From Marisa cornuarietis (lineage: Eukaryota > Mollusca > Gastropoda > Architaenioglossa > Ampullariidae): a stretch of 64,000 nucleotides of DNA. Position 1 is the stretch's first letter; every line of letters begins with the position of its first letter. Shown here one piece after another: positions 24,011-39,985 of the stretch. The DNA is taken from positions 1,738,501-1,802,500 of the forward strand of contig SMMW01000614.1 in assembly GCA_004794655.1 (NCBI GenBank). The letters run 5' to 3'. The translations under genes and the position numbers were made by a program. The notes beneath the pieces are model-generated. The model saw only the letters and a list, made by a program, of their open reading frames with translations. It did no database searches and had not been told where the DNA came from.

Positions 24011-27005
<2,995 letters not shown>

Positions 27006-27681
27006 CTACAACGGCCTATAGGGAGGATTTCTATTCCAGGCCTGGATGAGACCCCGAAAACAGTCATATACAGCCTGTAGGATCCACATTATAAACAAAA
27101 ATATGGATAGTAGAAATATGTACACAATATATACACATCCTTCACAAAAATCCCACAGTGTATTTTGGGGTAAGTTCTCAATTGTTTTCCATAACTTTCT
27201 GACTGCTTCTTCATTCTCAGAGCTCGCTGGTCCGTGGAACAGGACGTACCTATTCGAGGCATCCGTCAACACGCTTTTTAGTTCGGGACAGACAGTCCTG
27301 AGTTCCTCATCAATGTCACGGTCTTGCCGGTCTCCAAAGGTGAAGGCCACCACAAGCCGCCGACAAAGGTCGTCACCCCATATCTTTTTCACTTGCTGAT
27401 AGATGGCGAACTCTTCGGCCGTGTAGCGAACATCACAGCGAACAGCCAGCAGAACGGCGTCTGGGGGCGACTGGGGGAGGTCCCTCCACCTCTTCACTTC
27501 TGCTTGAATTTCAGCGAACGTGTGATACTGATTGCTAAGGTCAGGTGTGTCGGTCACCTGCATTAGGCAAAAGGAAACCCAGAAATGATCACACAAGCAT
27601 CATAATGCAAAAAGAAAAATGTGTATTCAAATGTCCAAAAGTCTGAACTGAATTGATAGGGTCGAAATGCATACACACACA

Positions 27682-27761
<80 letters not shown>

Positions 27762-28604
27762 AAACGAGCATATCATACTAAAGATGTAAATAATGTGCTG
27801 TATTCATTGCATAACAATTTATGAGCTTGAAATTCTCTAATAAATAAAACAAACAATCAATCAACAAACCTATCAACCCACCAACCAATCATCCAACAAA
27901 TCTACCAACCAAATAACCAACAAACCATCCAACCAGCCAACCAGCCAGCCAGCCAGCCAGCCAGCCAATCAAATAGAAAAAGTAAATTTATGCAAAAACG
28001 AAGCAAGAAAAGAGAAGCCATGATGTCATTATTTTACTTTCATATTATAGGTCTTCTACTTTTTTTGTCTTACTAGCTGGGCTCTGGGCATGATATTCTT
28101 CTTCAACATGTGAGTGGATTTCTCCTTTTCCTTCTTGAATTAAAAATGTACTGTAGCATATCTTTAAATTCCACGCATTCAGATACCTTCAAAGCAAATG
28201 TCCACGCGATGAGGCTAGAAAGCTGATATGACATGTGTTAATAGAGTAAAGAATCTGAACTTCAAGGTCTTCATCATAATATTGTCTCTTGTCCCATTTT
28301 ACATGTCACTGAGAAGCAATATCTTATAAATCAATTAACTTTGTAAAAGAAAGCAGAAGTGAAGTCTGAACTCTAAAAGTTTCTACTGAGATGAAAACTT
28401 CGCTGCTGGTGACAATCTTACTTCAATAGTCCTGCCATTACTGAGTGAAGATCTTGTTGCCGTGGATACCGTCGTACACGCCATTCCAGTCCCAACAGCA
28501 AACGCCTTCTGGCAAAGGATGCTGTTCCCCAGAGAACTTTTACCATTTCCAGTTTTACCGATGATCAGAATTCTTGTCGTCGAATGTCCATGGTTCGAAC
28601 TCAT
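27006..28604 (-). CDS. Gene E: divergent GIMAP-like GTPase with C-terminal membrane helix
   Basis: Exon 1 is 28604-28422 and exon 2 is 27557-27006, joined at phase 0, giving 244 aa. Exon 1 starts MSSNHGHSTTRILIIG and continues with KTGNGKSSLGNSIL and VGTGMACTT. Exon 2 opens VTDTPDLSN (Asp for the G3 Gly), then AVRCDVRYTAEEFAIYQQV and VAFTFGDRQDRDIDEEL. After the GTPase core, a segment of about 23 hydrophobic residues (VYIVYIFLLSIFLFIMWIL) near residues 205-227 should anchor it in a membrane, with a short positively charged tail. An acceptor-like GCGCAG lies just before the start at in-frame phase. An upstream frame with its own hydrophobic segment stays open to 28829, so a longer N-terminus is possible. 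Confidence 0.86.
27671..27758. repeat. (CA)n/(CGCA)n tract in gene E intron
   Basis: Alternating purine-pyrimidine DNA in the intron between the P-loop and G3 exons of gene E. A CAAC/CAGC-rich simple repeat follows at 27852-27970. Confidence 0.95.
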
Positions 28605-29442
28605 TTTCTGTTTCGGATTCTGCGCAACAACCAAAACAAACATTAAGATACATGCAGCCATGCAGATAAAACTACTAATTATTTCTCTCAACATTATTAT
28701 TGTAAACTTTGCCTGTGCGACCTTATCTATCTTCAGTCGCTTTACGATGTCGGTCTGTACCTTGAGGAGGGTTAAGTAGAAAAGCAAACAGAAACCACGT
28801 GTTGCATAATTTGAAAATGTACCCACCATTCAAAACTGTGTAAATTTCAATGTGTTAATGAATATACGGAGGGTAATATGATCTATACTATGTAGGGCAA
28901 TTTTTTGTAGAAATGCAGTTCCTTGCCTCGCTGCTCTCGTCGAACTTTTGCGTGTTGAGCAGCCTGGTGTCGATGAGTAGTTAGTGAAGCCCAACGTGTG
29001 ATTAGTTCATGCTGCAAACAAGATGACTTTGTTTTCCCCTTTTAAGGCTGACTTCGCTCCTGAAAGTTGCTGGCCACGCAGGATAAAGTGGTCTCTTGCA
29101 TACACAACTGCACACGAGAAGCTGAACACTCAAGTATTCGTACAACACAGAAAGAATCTCGAGCAGGTCACGTCAATCAAGCCTAGTCAGTCGCACTCAC
29201 AGCTAGGTCGTCCCGCCCACTGATTTTTTTTTCGTAAACGTCTCCATTTTTTTACTTTCTTGGTATTTTATCTATTTATTTACTTTATTTGTTCTTATTT
29301 TTTATTTATTTTCTTTTTGCTGCGCAATGAGCATTCTTCTGAATGGATACCTGCGCATTACAAATGGACATCATCATCATCTCAGTGAAGGCAAAATCTT
29401 CGGAAGCCTAAGCATGCGTGACGTCAGCGACCTTGACAGTCC
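28605..29442. other. No gene recognised
   Basis: Upstream region of gene E. Apart from the open extension to 28829 mentioned there, nothing coding is recognised. T-rich DNA at 29225-29330. Confidence 0.4.
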
Positions 29443-29996
29443 GCGCTAAGCCAAACCTTGGGTTTCAATCTTTACCAGCTATGAAACCTTGTTATTGGGC
29501 TAAGCTCAACGATACTTAAACAATATAAAGGGCTGCATTAAGTTAATGGTTACAGCCAAAGTAATTCAAGACCTGAAACTTATGACGGGTAGCGGTGAAC
29601 TAAATGATGGCCCGAAACAACTGAGACGATATAAAACTCTTACATAGGTCAGATTACATACCGAGATCGCAATGTCTCTATAGTGTAATGGATACAAGCA
29701 GTGTCTCACGTTTGACATGTAATGCGTTCGAAATTCTGGTAAGTTTCTTTAAAAGCGGGTCTTTTGTTTTTGGATTTTTTTTCTGATATGATGAATTCTC
29801 TGTCAAGCCTTTCATAAAGATCCATTGATTGCCAAGCTAAACCATATAATCTAGCTGTGTAAAGTCCTACCTGTAGACACTTACCTTACCTCAACTATAA
29901 TATATAATAATAGATATTTTAGACGCAAAGGTGATAAAATTGGTTTAATAATTACTAATAATAATTGATGCGTTTGGAAAAGGAAAATTTTTTTTA
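29443..29996 (+). mobile_element. tRNA-like SINE-type repeat, family 5, copy 1
   Basis: About 550 bp homologous to 54483-54996. Shared landmarks are CCAGCTATGAA, GCTCAACGATA, AACTTATGAC, ATAATGAATTCTCTGT-like sequence and AACCATATAATCT. An internal A-box-like TAGTGTAATGGATAC near 29680 and B-box-like GCGTTCGAAATTC near 29724 point to a pol III promoter of tRNA origin. Confidence 0.65.
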
Positions 29997-30119
29997 AGTG
30001 TGTGATTCTTTCCTCAGTACGAACAATTCCCAACCATTGCGAGAACAAGTTGTTGTTTCACGTGCCTTTGCGAATTGATGCGATATGCCTGTCCAAAACC
30101 ATTTCAAACAACAAGCTAC

Positions 30120-31414
30120 CCAGATAGCATTTAAACCTTTTATAAATGTTCTCACGAAATGTTTGAATAGTGTTTGCAGAAAATGTTTTCGAAAATGTAT
30201 TTTGCACATCGAAAAATGTTTTCTTAACGTTAACATTCAATCTATTTTAAAACTTATTTTCTACCTTTTTTATAAACATTTTCCTGTAAAGCATTTAATA
30301 GTTGTGTCACAACCTCGGGAAGCGTAACTCTCTCTCTTCCAATTGACATGCACGGGCCAGACAAATACAGGTTCTTTTGCACAAATAAATAAAAAGTTTT
30401 ATCTACAGATAAAGAAAATATCTTCAATCCATGTCAGCCCCTTCTCATTTTCCCTGATTCTGTCACGTCACATATCTTTTCTGGACGTAACAGAGTGGGG
30501 AACAGGCATTATAACACTATGTTATATGTCATACATAGGAGAAACAGAATATTTAAGATAAGATCTGAACTTTATCCTGCTTACGCTTGTTGTTGTTGTT
30601 GTTGTTGTTTATTTAGTTGGAAAGTGCTTCCACCTTGCGGTGATTTCGCACTATGGGGGGAAGGGGAGGGGGGAGGAAACCGGAGTACCCGGAGAAAACC
30701 CCCGCCGCCCAGCCCTGCGAGTGGGGACCAGCGAGGGTTTTAATTACTACATTATAGTAGGATCTAGCATTCGGGTGCGGCAACATAAAGTGACTTTTAA
30801 TTTAGAATGGCGCCATCTGTTTAAGGCCTCACTTGATAATCTGACTGTAGTTGTTATCTTCAACCTTTTACCGTATTTCTACGAAGGTTCACTAAGAAAA
30901 CGGTGATAAAAATTTTGTTTTTGAAACAAAAATTATCTTCTCCGAGCATTAGCAAGGGAAACAATCCAACGTTGTGTCCATACGAAGTGCATGGTGTGTA
31001 ACTGTGTTTTGAGATGACTGATTTTACAACAGTTTTCAAATCTACAAATCTTTAGTACCAAACAAACATATATTTTATGAGAATACACATTAGCGCTTGA
31101 ATATTACTTAATAGTAAGCATCTTTATTTTGTTCTATGGCTTCCATCCTCTGTGGTTTCTCTCATTTAACCATCTCTTACTACGTCATACATTCTACCTC
31201 ATACTCACTGCATCATAATCCTACGTCATACATCTTAAGAAGTTTTCGGCAAATTTTTACTTAAGAAGTTTATTTAATATTTTTGATTAAATGTTATGTT
31301 TCTAACCATTTTAAAATGTTTGCAAAATGTTTCAGTTTTAAATGTCTATTAAATGATTATTAAATGTTTATTAAATACACCATAAAAAGTAAACATAACG
31401 ATAACATAATGCTT
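30120..31414 (+). mobile_element. Foldback-like DNA element, family 2, copy 1
   Basis: Shares over 1 kb with 36090-37470, for example GATAAGATCTGAACT, GCATTCGGGTGC, AATGGCGCCATCTG and GGGAAACAATCCAACGTTG. Its left end, CCAGATAGCATTTAAAC at 30120, is the inverted complement of the right end of copy 2 (TTTCATTGCTATCTGG). The ends are rich in AAATGTTT-type subrepeats, as in foldback elements or MITEs. No transposase frame is visible. A foreign insert of about 165 bp lies at 30580-30742. Confidence 0.75.
30580..30742. mobile_element. GC-rich insert inside foldback copy 1
   Basis: Absent from the paralogous element at 36.7 kb. It begins with a (GTT)n run and contains GGAAACCGGAGTACCCGG followed by AGAAAACCC. 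That block is widespread in invertebrate genomes as part of dispersed repeats (from general knowledge; not searched). It is flanked by AT-rich element sequence. Confidence 0.5.
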
Positions 31415-32394
31415 TTTTTCAAACAGCTACACAACTCTTTTTTGTTGTAATACCAGATGGCATGCGGGTGGCTGTAGAACAACAATTAAGTAAAGCTCCT
31501 GAAACTCTCAAGGAAGTTTTGTGTGAAGCCAACAACCGTTACTGCATTAGAGAGTTTGAGATCCACGACGATTTGAGAGACGCGTGCGGCAACGAGAACG
31601 GCGAGCCTCTTAACCTACCCCTTGTGAGAAAGCGATTGGTTGGATTTTGTGGATGTGATGATGTGTGGCGCAAATTCCCGTGACGCTACAGGTTGCCGCT
31701 CCCGCACGCGTCGTGCGAGCACTGAATCTCAAACTCTCTAATGTATCCAACACTGGGACATTTAAAACGAGACGAGAGCACGCAAAGGTCGTATTAAGTA
31801 AGATTGAAGTAAGTTTATTATCTCACTCATGAAATCCATGACATTTCTTACTCTGTTAATTGTTACACTTTAGATCGCTTTCATTCTAAGGTCTCTTGTT
31901 ATCTGTTCTTTCCTCTCTGTCCATTGTATTCAAATAAAAGAAATATTTCAGATGAGCAAAAAGAATAATTTGGATAATATCAAAATAATATGCTTTTAAA
32001 ACTTCATAAGAAGAAGAATTATCCTAATGAAAAGAACAAACATTTTATTTAAAATAAAAATCAAGACTGTCATTAAATTTTAAAAAAGCTTTCTTTGTGT
32101 TAGGATGTGGTTGGAAGAAACAACAGGGAGTATTTCGTGAACGAGATGGTTGATGAGTACAACATTCAAGTGCAGTCAATTATTGCTCGCCGCCAGAGAG
32201 CTCACCATCTGTCAAACAACGAGGCTGTCACAGAAACCAGGCAAGCGATTTTTGAGAAGAAGTAAGATCCTGGTTTCTTCAATACACTGAAGAACATAGC
32301 ACAGAATTACATATTTCCTGTCTTAATCACGGTCGCTGAGGTGGGGTTATCTGTCGCTGCTGGAGCCCTGGCAAAGCGGTGTTCTGTGATATAG
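31415..32394 (+). pseudogene. Gene F: 3' relic of a canonical GIMAP with CaaX end
   Basis: Only the C-terminal half survives. From about 31415 the frame reads LFFVVIPDGMRVAVEQQ and APETLKEVLCEANNRYCI, matching the region after G4 in canonical GIMAPs. A repeat of about 173 bp (31569-31741) interrupts the exon, after which TGTFKTRREHAKVVLSKIE leads to a donor at 31809. The next exon (32104-32394) reads DVVGRNNREYFVNEMVDEYN. It meets an in-frame TAA at 32263-32265, then continues in the same frame through a hydrophobic stretch (IFPVLITVAEVGLSVAAGAL) to KRCSVI and a stop at 32392. The P-loop half is missing, replaced upstream by the foldback element. Clearly dead, but it shows that this lineage combined a hydrophobic tail with a CaaX box. 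Confidence 0.75.
31569..31741 (+). repeat. Short dispersed repeat inserted in the gene F exon
   Basis: Matches 50305-50749 once the SINE inserted there is removed. Landmarks are GGTGCGGCAAC-like sequence, AAACCTACC, GATTGGTTGG, GATGTGATGATGT, GCGCAAATTCCCGTGACG and CAAACTCTCTA. Confidence 0.8.
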
Positions 32395-33157
32395 AAGTCA
32401 CAATCAAACAACGATGTGTAGTGTGTACTTTATAGGGCGAAAACAGAACACACAAATGACGTACTTCCACGACCGATTTAATGAATTTAGGTAGCAAACG
32501 ACGAGACAAGTCCAAAAAATTAAATCATTCACTTTAAAAAAAAAAATAAAGAAACGACATTGAAGGAAATAAATTTGTTAATCAATTTTAATTTGTTTCA
32601 AACATGCCAAGAAAGGTTGTGTGTAGAAGCTCAACTCTTCGCCTCCATTTGTTTTTCTGTTCTTAAAATAACAAATAAACATTATGGCTACCTTACCTTG
32701 TTGCAAAGATAATACAATAGGGGTAGAGTAAAGGAATCAAGAGTTATCTAACTTCCTCAAGGGTCACGTGGTGCTACGCTAATGCACACTATCAGGATGA
32801 AAGTTTCCTACGGGGTTTGGTGGACATTAAAAGAGTTTTTTTCCTAAGAAATGGCAACATACGTTTTCAAAACGTTTACAGATAAAGAAGAAGTAATATT
32901 GACCAGTTTCTTCGTAAAAAATGATAATAATATTATAGTGTAAAATTTCATTAAGTTCCAGAAGCCATAAGGTTTCATAAGGAAACCATATATCTTTGTT
33001 CATTTGTATGTAGTGAAAGTTTTAAAAACCCCAGGTCATTTCTTGAGCTTCGGATCATGACTAAAGGGAATTTGTGTATTTTAACTTTGTCAGTTGGTCT
33101 AATGAACATTAATAAGCCTAAGGACTTTAAGCACAATTTCTCATTCTTTCTTTCTCT

Positions 33158-33200
<43 letters not shown>

Positions 33201-34334
33201 GGCGCGGTCAGAGAACGAGAGTTTAAGTAAGACAGAGACAAAAAAAGGAAAAAAGAAAAATAAATAATATATGTAAATACAAATACATATATCCTTATTC
33301 ATCAAAGTCTGGCAGAGTCAAGAAAAAAAGTCTCTCAATGGCTAGTTCTCTTGTGATCTGATAACTTGAAATGGGTAAATGTTTTAAAATGGTTGGCAAA
33401 GTAATTAAAGTACCTACATTTTCGTCTTGAAGAAAATTTAAGTTTGTTTTATTAGTTTTAATCCACAGTTAGCTTTAACGAGGAAAACACATACAAATCC
33501 CATATAATGCTACAAATCAGTAGAACAGCAAAGGAGAGCAGTTATGAAAGCGCCTATGTGCAGATCTTTTTTATTATTCAGTATTTAATCAGCTGTGTAG
33601 TAATAGTTTCTCTTCTGCTGTCACACGAGGTGAAAACATAAATGAAACACCAACATCATTTGTCACCGCTCAGATAAATCATGGTAAAAACAGGTCTCTA
33701 CAACATCTCTCATATCTAAAATGAATACTGACTTGTGTAGGTGTAGTTTTTATTTTTCCGCGTCACATGGGCTGGTCACGCCTGTGGTCCTTTTGGATAC
33801 TGAATCTTGGCTAACGTGTTGGACCATCTTCAGTTTCGCAAGACTTTTCAGTTACCAGAAAGGCAGATATGTTTAGAGTGTTCTAGAGTGTTTAATTATA
33901 GTTCGACTTTGTCATCTTGCCCGCTATCCACCGTCTACAAACATTAGGTGAGAGGCGAGAATGGAAACATAACGAGGGTATATGAATATGATCCATAATT
34001 AGGGGAGCTTTCGGCAAAATACATTCTGCAACAAAGTGGGGTGAGAAGAGGGCTTGACGAAATAACGAGTAAGTAACAAGTTGAGAATGATATCATGATA
34101 TGTTCTAAAATAAGGAATCATATGGTACATTATACACGTATATATATATATATAATATCAAATATGGACCACTAAATAGTCTTATAAAGAATTGTTTGGA
34201 CCCTCTACTGCACATAAATGAAAACACAAACCAGACACATAAGAAGATTTTGTATCGAATGCAAAAAGGTGTTGAGGAATCTATTTGGCTTTTTCTTTGT
34301 AGTTCTGTAAGACTTGATCGTATTTTTCTCAATG
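32395..34334. other. No gene recognised; (CA)n at 33159-33199
   Basis: AT-rich non-coding DNA between relic F and gene G. I see no AIG1, transposase or RT motif. Confidence 0.5.
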
Positions 34335-35817
34335 TCAATAATGAGCACCACTCGTGTAATGCAAAGTTCTTCGACTTTGTGTCCGGGCTTCATACCGACA
34401 CCCTAGTAACAGCACGGCTATCGTGAGACCGAACAACCCGAGACCGATCGCTAGACCCAGATGATCGAAGACGCCAGCAACGACACAGCCAACTGCGGCG
34501 AGAAAGGCGATGACCAAACACACCACGGACACTCTGATGCGGACTCGTTTCGGCGACCTGTCAGGCAGTCTTACGATTCTGAGCAGTTTATCCACTTGCT
34601 GCTTTTTGTTGGGGTCCTGTGAACGAAAAACAGGAGTACGTTGTTCAAACGTTCAAATAACATATTCAAATATTCAGAGCATAGCACGCTCACACATGCA
34701 CACAGGCACTAAAACACACAAGGAAAAAAACACTAAATTTTAAAGGGGAATCTAGTTGCCGAGCGGTCCGAGGCGAGAGGCGCACGTAAGCGATTCGATA
34801 CCTGGGTGGGCCGTGTGGGCCGTGACGGTCGTGTGGGTCGTTTATACTTTACACACTTAAAACGGTTGCTGAACAGGTACCTGAACAGGTACACACAATA
34901 CTTACCTGTTTGTTGAAGAGCACGTAGCGGTGTCCAGCGTCCTTCAAGACACTCTTCAGCTCGTTACACACACCCTTCAGCTCCTCATCGAGGTCTTTGT
35001 CCTTCCTGTCACCAAAGGTGAAGGCCACAACCAGTTGGCGCTTGATGCTGGAGTTGTCTCCCCAGAGACTCTTGAACTCCTTGTAGATGGCGTATTCCTC
35101 GGCCGTGTAGCGCACGTCACAGCGCACGGCCAGCAGAATAGTCGGGTAGCCGGGTGACGTCAGCGCCTTCCACTTCAGAATCTCCTCCCTCCTTTCAGCA
35201 GGACTGTAGTTGAGGTTAATGATGTCTGGCGTGTCTACCACCTTAACGACATGAACACATTTTCTTCAAATCTTTTGAAAAGAAAATCGCGTCTTATCTA
35301 CTATGTGGTGTAAAAAGCTTTCACACACACGCACTTACATGTACACATGTACACGCACGCACATATCATAACCTGAAATAGAAGAACGGCTTTTCAAATT
35401 AGCATCGTATTTTCAAGGCAAAATAAAAATAAAAAAGGAAACCAGCTGAAATCCCACACACATGAACAAGAAGACAGATATACAGATGAATTCAAACAAA
35501 TTTTGTTTTTGAAGATAAAAGAATTAATGAGAGAAAAAATATGCGAAAAAAAATGTCACCGAGAGGGTGACCACAAAGAACACGAATGAGAACACGACAA
35601 AGAACACGATAAAGAATACGACAAAAAATTTTAAGTGCATATAACCTACCGTTATAGTTACTTCGCCTCTAATTCTGGATCTTTTCTCAGCTCTCTTTGT
35701 TGTTGGAGTCATGCTAGCACCAGTCTGGAAGTCATCATTTCCTAAAAGACAATTTCCCAGACTGCTCTTCCCATTGCCTGTCTTCCCAACAACGAGAAAG
35801 ACGTGACTGGAGGCCAT
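34335..35817 (-). CDS. Gene G: divergent GIMAP-like GTPase with two-helix membrane tail
   Basis: Exons are 35817-35650, 35241-34906 and 34616-34335, all joined at phase 0, giving 261 aa. Exon 1 starts MASSHVFLVVGKTGNGKSS. The frame upstream to 35853 has no ATG, so the start at 35817 is preferred. Exon 2 opens VVDTPDIIN (Asp at the G3 Gly), with AVRCDVRYTAEEYAIYKEF and VAFTFGDRKDKDLDEEL, ending VLFNKQ. Exon 3 encodes a basic linker, then two hydrophobic helices (about VVCLVIAFLAAVGCVVAGVF and LGLAIGLGLFGLTIAVLLLG), then a basic tail. This should form a membrane hairpin at the C-terminus. Exon layout matches genes H and J. Confidence 0.9.
34757..34806 (+). mobile_element. tRNA-like SINE remnant in gene G intron 2
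   Basis: GTTGCCGAGCGGTCCGAGG resembles a Leu/Ser tRNA A-box and GCGATTCGATACCTGGG a B-box. Short and decayed, so not a functional tRNA. Confidence 0.4.
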
Positions 35818-36089
35818 CGTGAGTTGTCTCCCGCTGATATCTAGACCAAGCAAACCATGGAAACTTTACTTCATACTCCACTCTACCTACATGGAGTTAA
35901 CTCACTTCTTCATTGTGCACACAACATAAAGCACATTATGTACACAGTACATAGTACATTATGTACACAACACATAGCACATTATGTACAATGCAGCATC
36001 CACTGTCTCTGTCTCACTTTTTCTCACTTTCTCTTTGTCCTGTTTCCTGTGACTTTCCGTTTGTATGTCTTTCTATTCCACTGTCTTAA

Positions 36090-37470
36090 AAGTTTAAATG
36101 TTTACATTTAAACTATTTTTAAACTTATTTTCTATCGTTCTAAAATGTTTTATAAACATTTACCATTTAATACTTGTGTCACAATCTCGGGAAGCGTTAC
36201 TGTTACTCTCTCTCTTTCAATGACATGCACGCGCCATACAAAGACGTGTTCTTTCACACAAAAAGAAAAAAACGACTTGCCTGTGCTGATCTGCCTACTT
36301 TAACTAAAAACTAAAAGGACACAAAAATAACATAAAAAAGAATTCTCTAACAACGATCTTAGCCCAATCCGAAATCTACTGTTCTCTCTCTACGTTTGAC
36401 ACTTTTTCCTTTCTCATTCCTTTTTCCTCGAAACGATTTCTCTCTGGTCTTTTCTTATTCTACTCCTCTAATAACTCTCTTGCTTCTCTCCTCATTGAAT
36501 AATTAAGATCGTCTCGGCGTTTATCTAGATTGTCTTTCACTCCAATTCAGCCCCTTATCATTTTCTCTAATCGTCTAACATCATCCATATGCATTCAGAC
36601 AAACTGTCCTAAGTCTCTCACGTCACACAACTTCTGACATCATCAACACAAACTGACGTCTGTCACGCTTCTTCAACCTCATCTAAATATAAACAAGTTC
36701 TTCTGAGATAACAGCAGCGAGAATTTCCGAGATAAGATCTGAACTCACTTACTCGCTAGGGGTGGAACAAGCGTGTTTTTAACAACTACACTATAGTAGC
36801 ATCTAGCATTCGGGTGCAGCAACATAAAGTGACTTTTAATTTAGAATGGCGCCATCTGTTTAAGGACTCACTTGATATTCTTACTGTAGTTATTATCTTT
36901 AACGTTTTACCGTATTTCTACTAATGTTCACTAACAAAACACTCATAGCAATCTTGTTTTTGAAACGAAAATTATATTCTCTGAGGGTTTGCAAGGGAAA
37001 CAATCCAACGTTGCGTCAATACGAAGTGCATGGCGTGTAACTGTGTTTTGAGATGACTCATTTTACAACAGTTTTCAAATCTAAAAATCCAAACAAGCAT
37101 ATATTTTATTAGAATACACATTTTGAATATTACTTAATAGTAAGCATCTTTATTCTGTTCTATAGCTTCTATCCTGTGTCCTTTCTCATCCCTTACTACG
37201 TCATACATTTTACGTCGTACTCACTGCTTCATACATCTTAAGAAGTTTTCGGCAAATGTTTACATAACATTTATTTAATATTTTTGATCAAATGTTATGT
37301 TTCCTATCATCTTAAAATGTTTGCAAAAATGTTTCAGTTTTAAATGTTTATTCAGTAACATGTTTCTAAAACGTTTCTAAAATGTTTCATGTCAAACTCT
37401 TACATTATTACAACCTTACAACCATGTTAGCGTTTTTGAAACGTTTATAAAATGTTTCATTGCTATCTGG
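36090..37470 (+). mobile_element. Foldback-like DNA element, family 2, copy 2
   Basis: Paralogue of 30120-31414 without the GC-rich insert. The right terminus ends TTTCATTGCTATCTGG at 37470 and is preceded by several AAATGTTT/AAACGTTT subrepeats. The left terminus appears truncated. Lies directly upstream of gene G. Confidence 0.75.
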
Positions 37471-39570
37471 AAAAGGTGAGATGTTAGTTTTCGCAAGCAG
37501 GACGACACACTGTAATCAAGCTGATTCACCTAATATAACTTAAACATGCAATGAAAATCACAGAGAAGCAACACACTCTGTTTTAATTTCAGTTGCCCTA
37601 ATCATATAAAACTTTCTGTCTCCACTAACTGGATGCTACTCTGAATCTAAGTATTAATTTCTGCTTAACAGAGACAGTCGTTCATTGTAGTCATACGACT
37701 TCAGATGAAGAACCGTGTAGTGGAGATGCACTTAAAATCATTTCGACATTGAATTCAGATACAAATAGAAGACTATTTTTCTTCAGAAGACATTTGATAG
37801 TCAACTGTAACTAGGCTTTAGATCTCTTAGCTGGCAGGCTGTTCCTTGTCTTCATGGGGCGCCTTCACTGGCTGTTTAGTCGTGATACAGCCAGGGTACC
37901 AGCTCGGCATAAAACATCGGCTATTTTCCAAAAGTAATCAAAAAGACGTAAAAAGAGAATAAAAAGAAGAAATAAGTAAAAAAATAAGAAGAAAAAAACA
38001 AAACAAAGGAACACGAAAACAGAAACAGATCAGTGACGACATGTCAACATGTCAAGCTGGTGTAAGGACAGTAGACTGGGGCACCACATGACAAACAGAG
38101 AAGTGATGAGACACAAGGAAGCAGGTGACAGAGAAAGAAACAAATAGCGAACAAACAACTACACATTTTGACAACTGGTTTGATTGGTTTATTAGGAAAT
38201 GGTAGAATGCCGGGGAAAAAAACTGTAGTACCAGTAGAAATCTCCGATGAACAAGTGTCACATACAGAATGTGTCCCGAGACGAGATCTGAACCCAGAAC
38301 CTCTCACTGCAGTTATGACAAATGAGTGTCTTATCACTACCTAGTAAACCTGGAATGAAACAGCTGTACATTCTGACAATCTAATCTGAAAGTATGTTTA
38401 CCACATATTGCTTCTTGTTGGTCTACACCACAAACATCACAGAGATACACATGATGCAAATTTTAAATTCTGGGACGTTTTATTCAGAAACACTAGCAAT
38501 TTAAAGAAAAGCGAAGCAAGACATATCTTTAGTTACAATGTTTTTAAGATAATTTCATCTAGACTGAAAGATACAACAACAGCTCCCCAACTGGAATGTT
38601 TGATGTTACCGAAATATGACACAACTGCACGCTGGGAGGATGTGGTATCGCTCTCGTCTGTCTGGCTCTAAACTTTCTGGGTTTTATTATCAGAATGACA
38701 GTCCCGACATTTCATGTAGTCCTAATCATGTGTAGCTATTGTAACACATCCGTGTCCTTAAATCCTTTTTGACACTCATCAGTGCACTTCTGATATGAAT
38801 CAGCAATGTCCGGGTGATCAGGCAATACCGAATGACTTCATGCACAGAGACATGCCATCTTTCACTGTTGATCTAATCGTAAAATTCACATTTTGTAGCT
38901 TATAAAAATATGTATTCGCTCGAAGCGGAGACAATGTAAGATTGTAAATAAAAAAAAACTTAAATCCAAATATATTTCTGACACAAATTTAAGACACAAC
39001 CAGCTTTAAAGTCACCAGGACTATTGTAATTTTTCGTCAGAAATGTAGAGATAAGATTATTTACTTATAGAAACAGACTACATTGAAGTGTTTAGAATAT
39101 GCAGTAAATATCCCACTATCGCAGTCACAGTCCTCTTTATAAAACACCCCTAGCCCTCACAAACATTAACGTATAAGGCATATTTAGATTAGCAAAGTAT
39201 GCAAAAAGGTGTACTAAGTTATTAACATAGCCTATTAACTTACACTTCTGCATTCAAACAGAATGAGCTGGAAATGAACTGGATAACTGAGTTACTAACT
39301 ATGTGAAAGAAAATCGCTACTTAAATATGCTGTTGCGAAATTCAATTCGAAGCAAATCCACCTTTACTGTTGTAACATTAGCCTCTCTACTTGTTCTTAA
39401 ATGTTATTTCTGAATATAAAACATTGGCCTACAGTTACAAACAAAATGTGCGCAGCGCCCTCTTTAGTAGCTGTTCATAAGTGAAGCAACTATTCCACTA
39501 AATGTCATCTGGAAATGTGTGTCAGTCATATCTAGCGGAGACAGAATGAGAGCAAAAATGCGGGAAGGAT
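37471..39570. other. No gene recognised; tRNA-like SINE at about 38060-38350
   Basis: On the minus strand, 38345-38280 reads GTAGTGATAAGACACTC with a downstream GGTTCTGGGTTCAGATCTC box, similar to the SINE at 52230-52370. The rest is AT-rich with no recognised coding sequence. Confidence 0.45.
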
Positions 39571-39928
39571 TTACATAAGCATGGCACAGTTTAAATAGGT
39601 GAGAAATCTTTTTCTGTAAACATAGGCGAAGGTACCAACAACAATCACTACAAAGATAACGAAGAACACTGGAGTTTTCACAATGTTAGGTACCCAAGGG
39701 ACACCAAACCAGAGAGCAGTGCTAAAGATGGTGGCGACAAACACAAGTAGCAGCTGCAGCAGCAGCAGCTGCAGCTGTTGTTGGTTGCAGGGTGGGTTAG
39801 AAGGTGGCTGGGCCATACGCTCTAGAATACCTAGCAGCTTTCGTACCTCACGTCCACTGTCAAAAGCCTGTGCCACACATAGAATTAATTAAATTAGTGC
39901 ACCCATGAAATAACATGCATAAGCTAGT

Positions 39929-39985
<57 letters not shown>

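Noticed and set aside
35818..35853. Upstream extension of gene G to 35853
   Set aside because: The extension begins with TTG, not ATG; ATG at 35817 is the first in frame.
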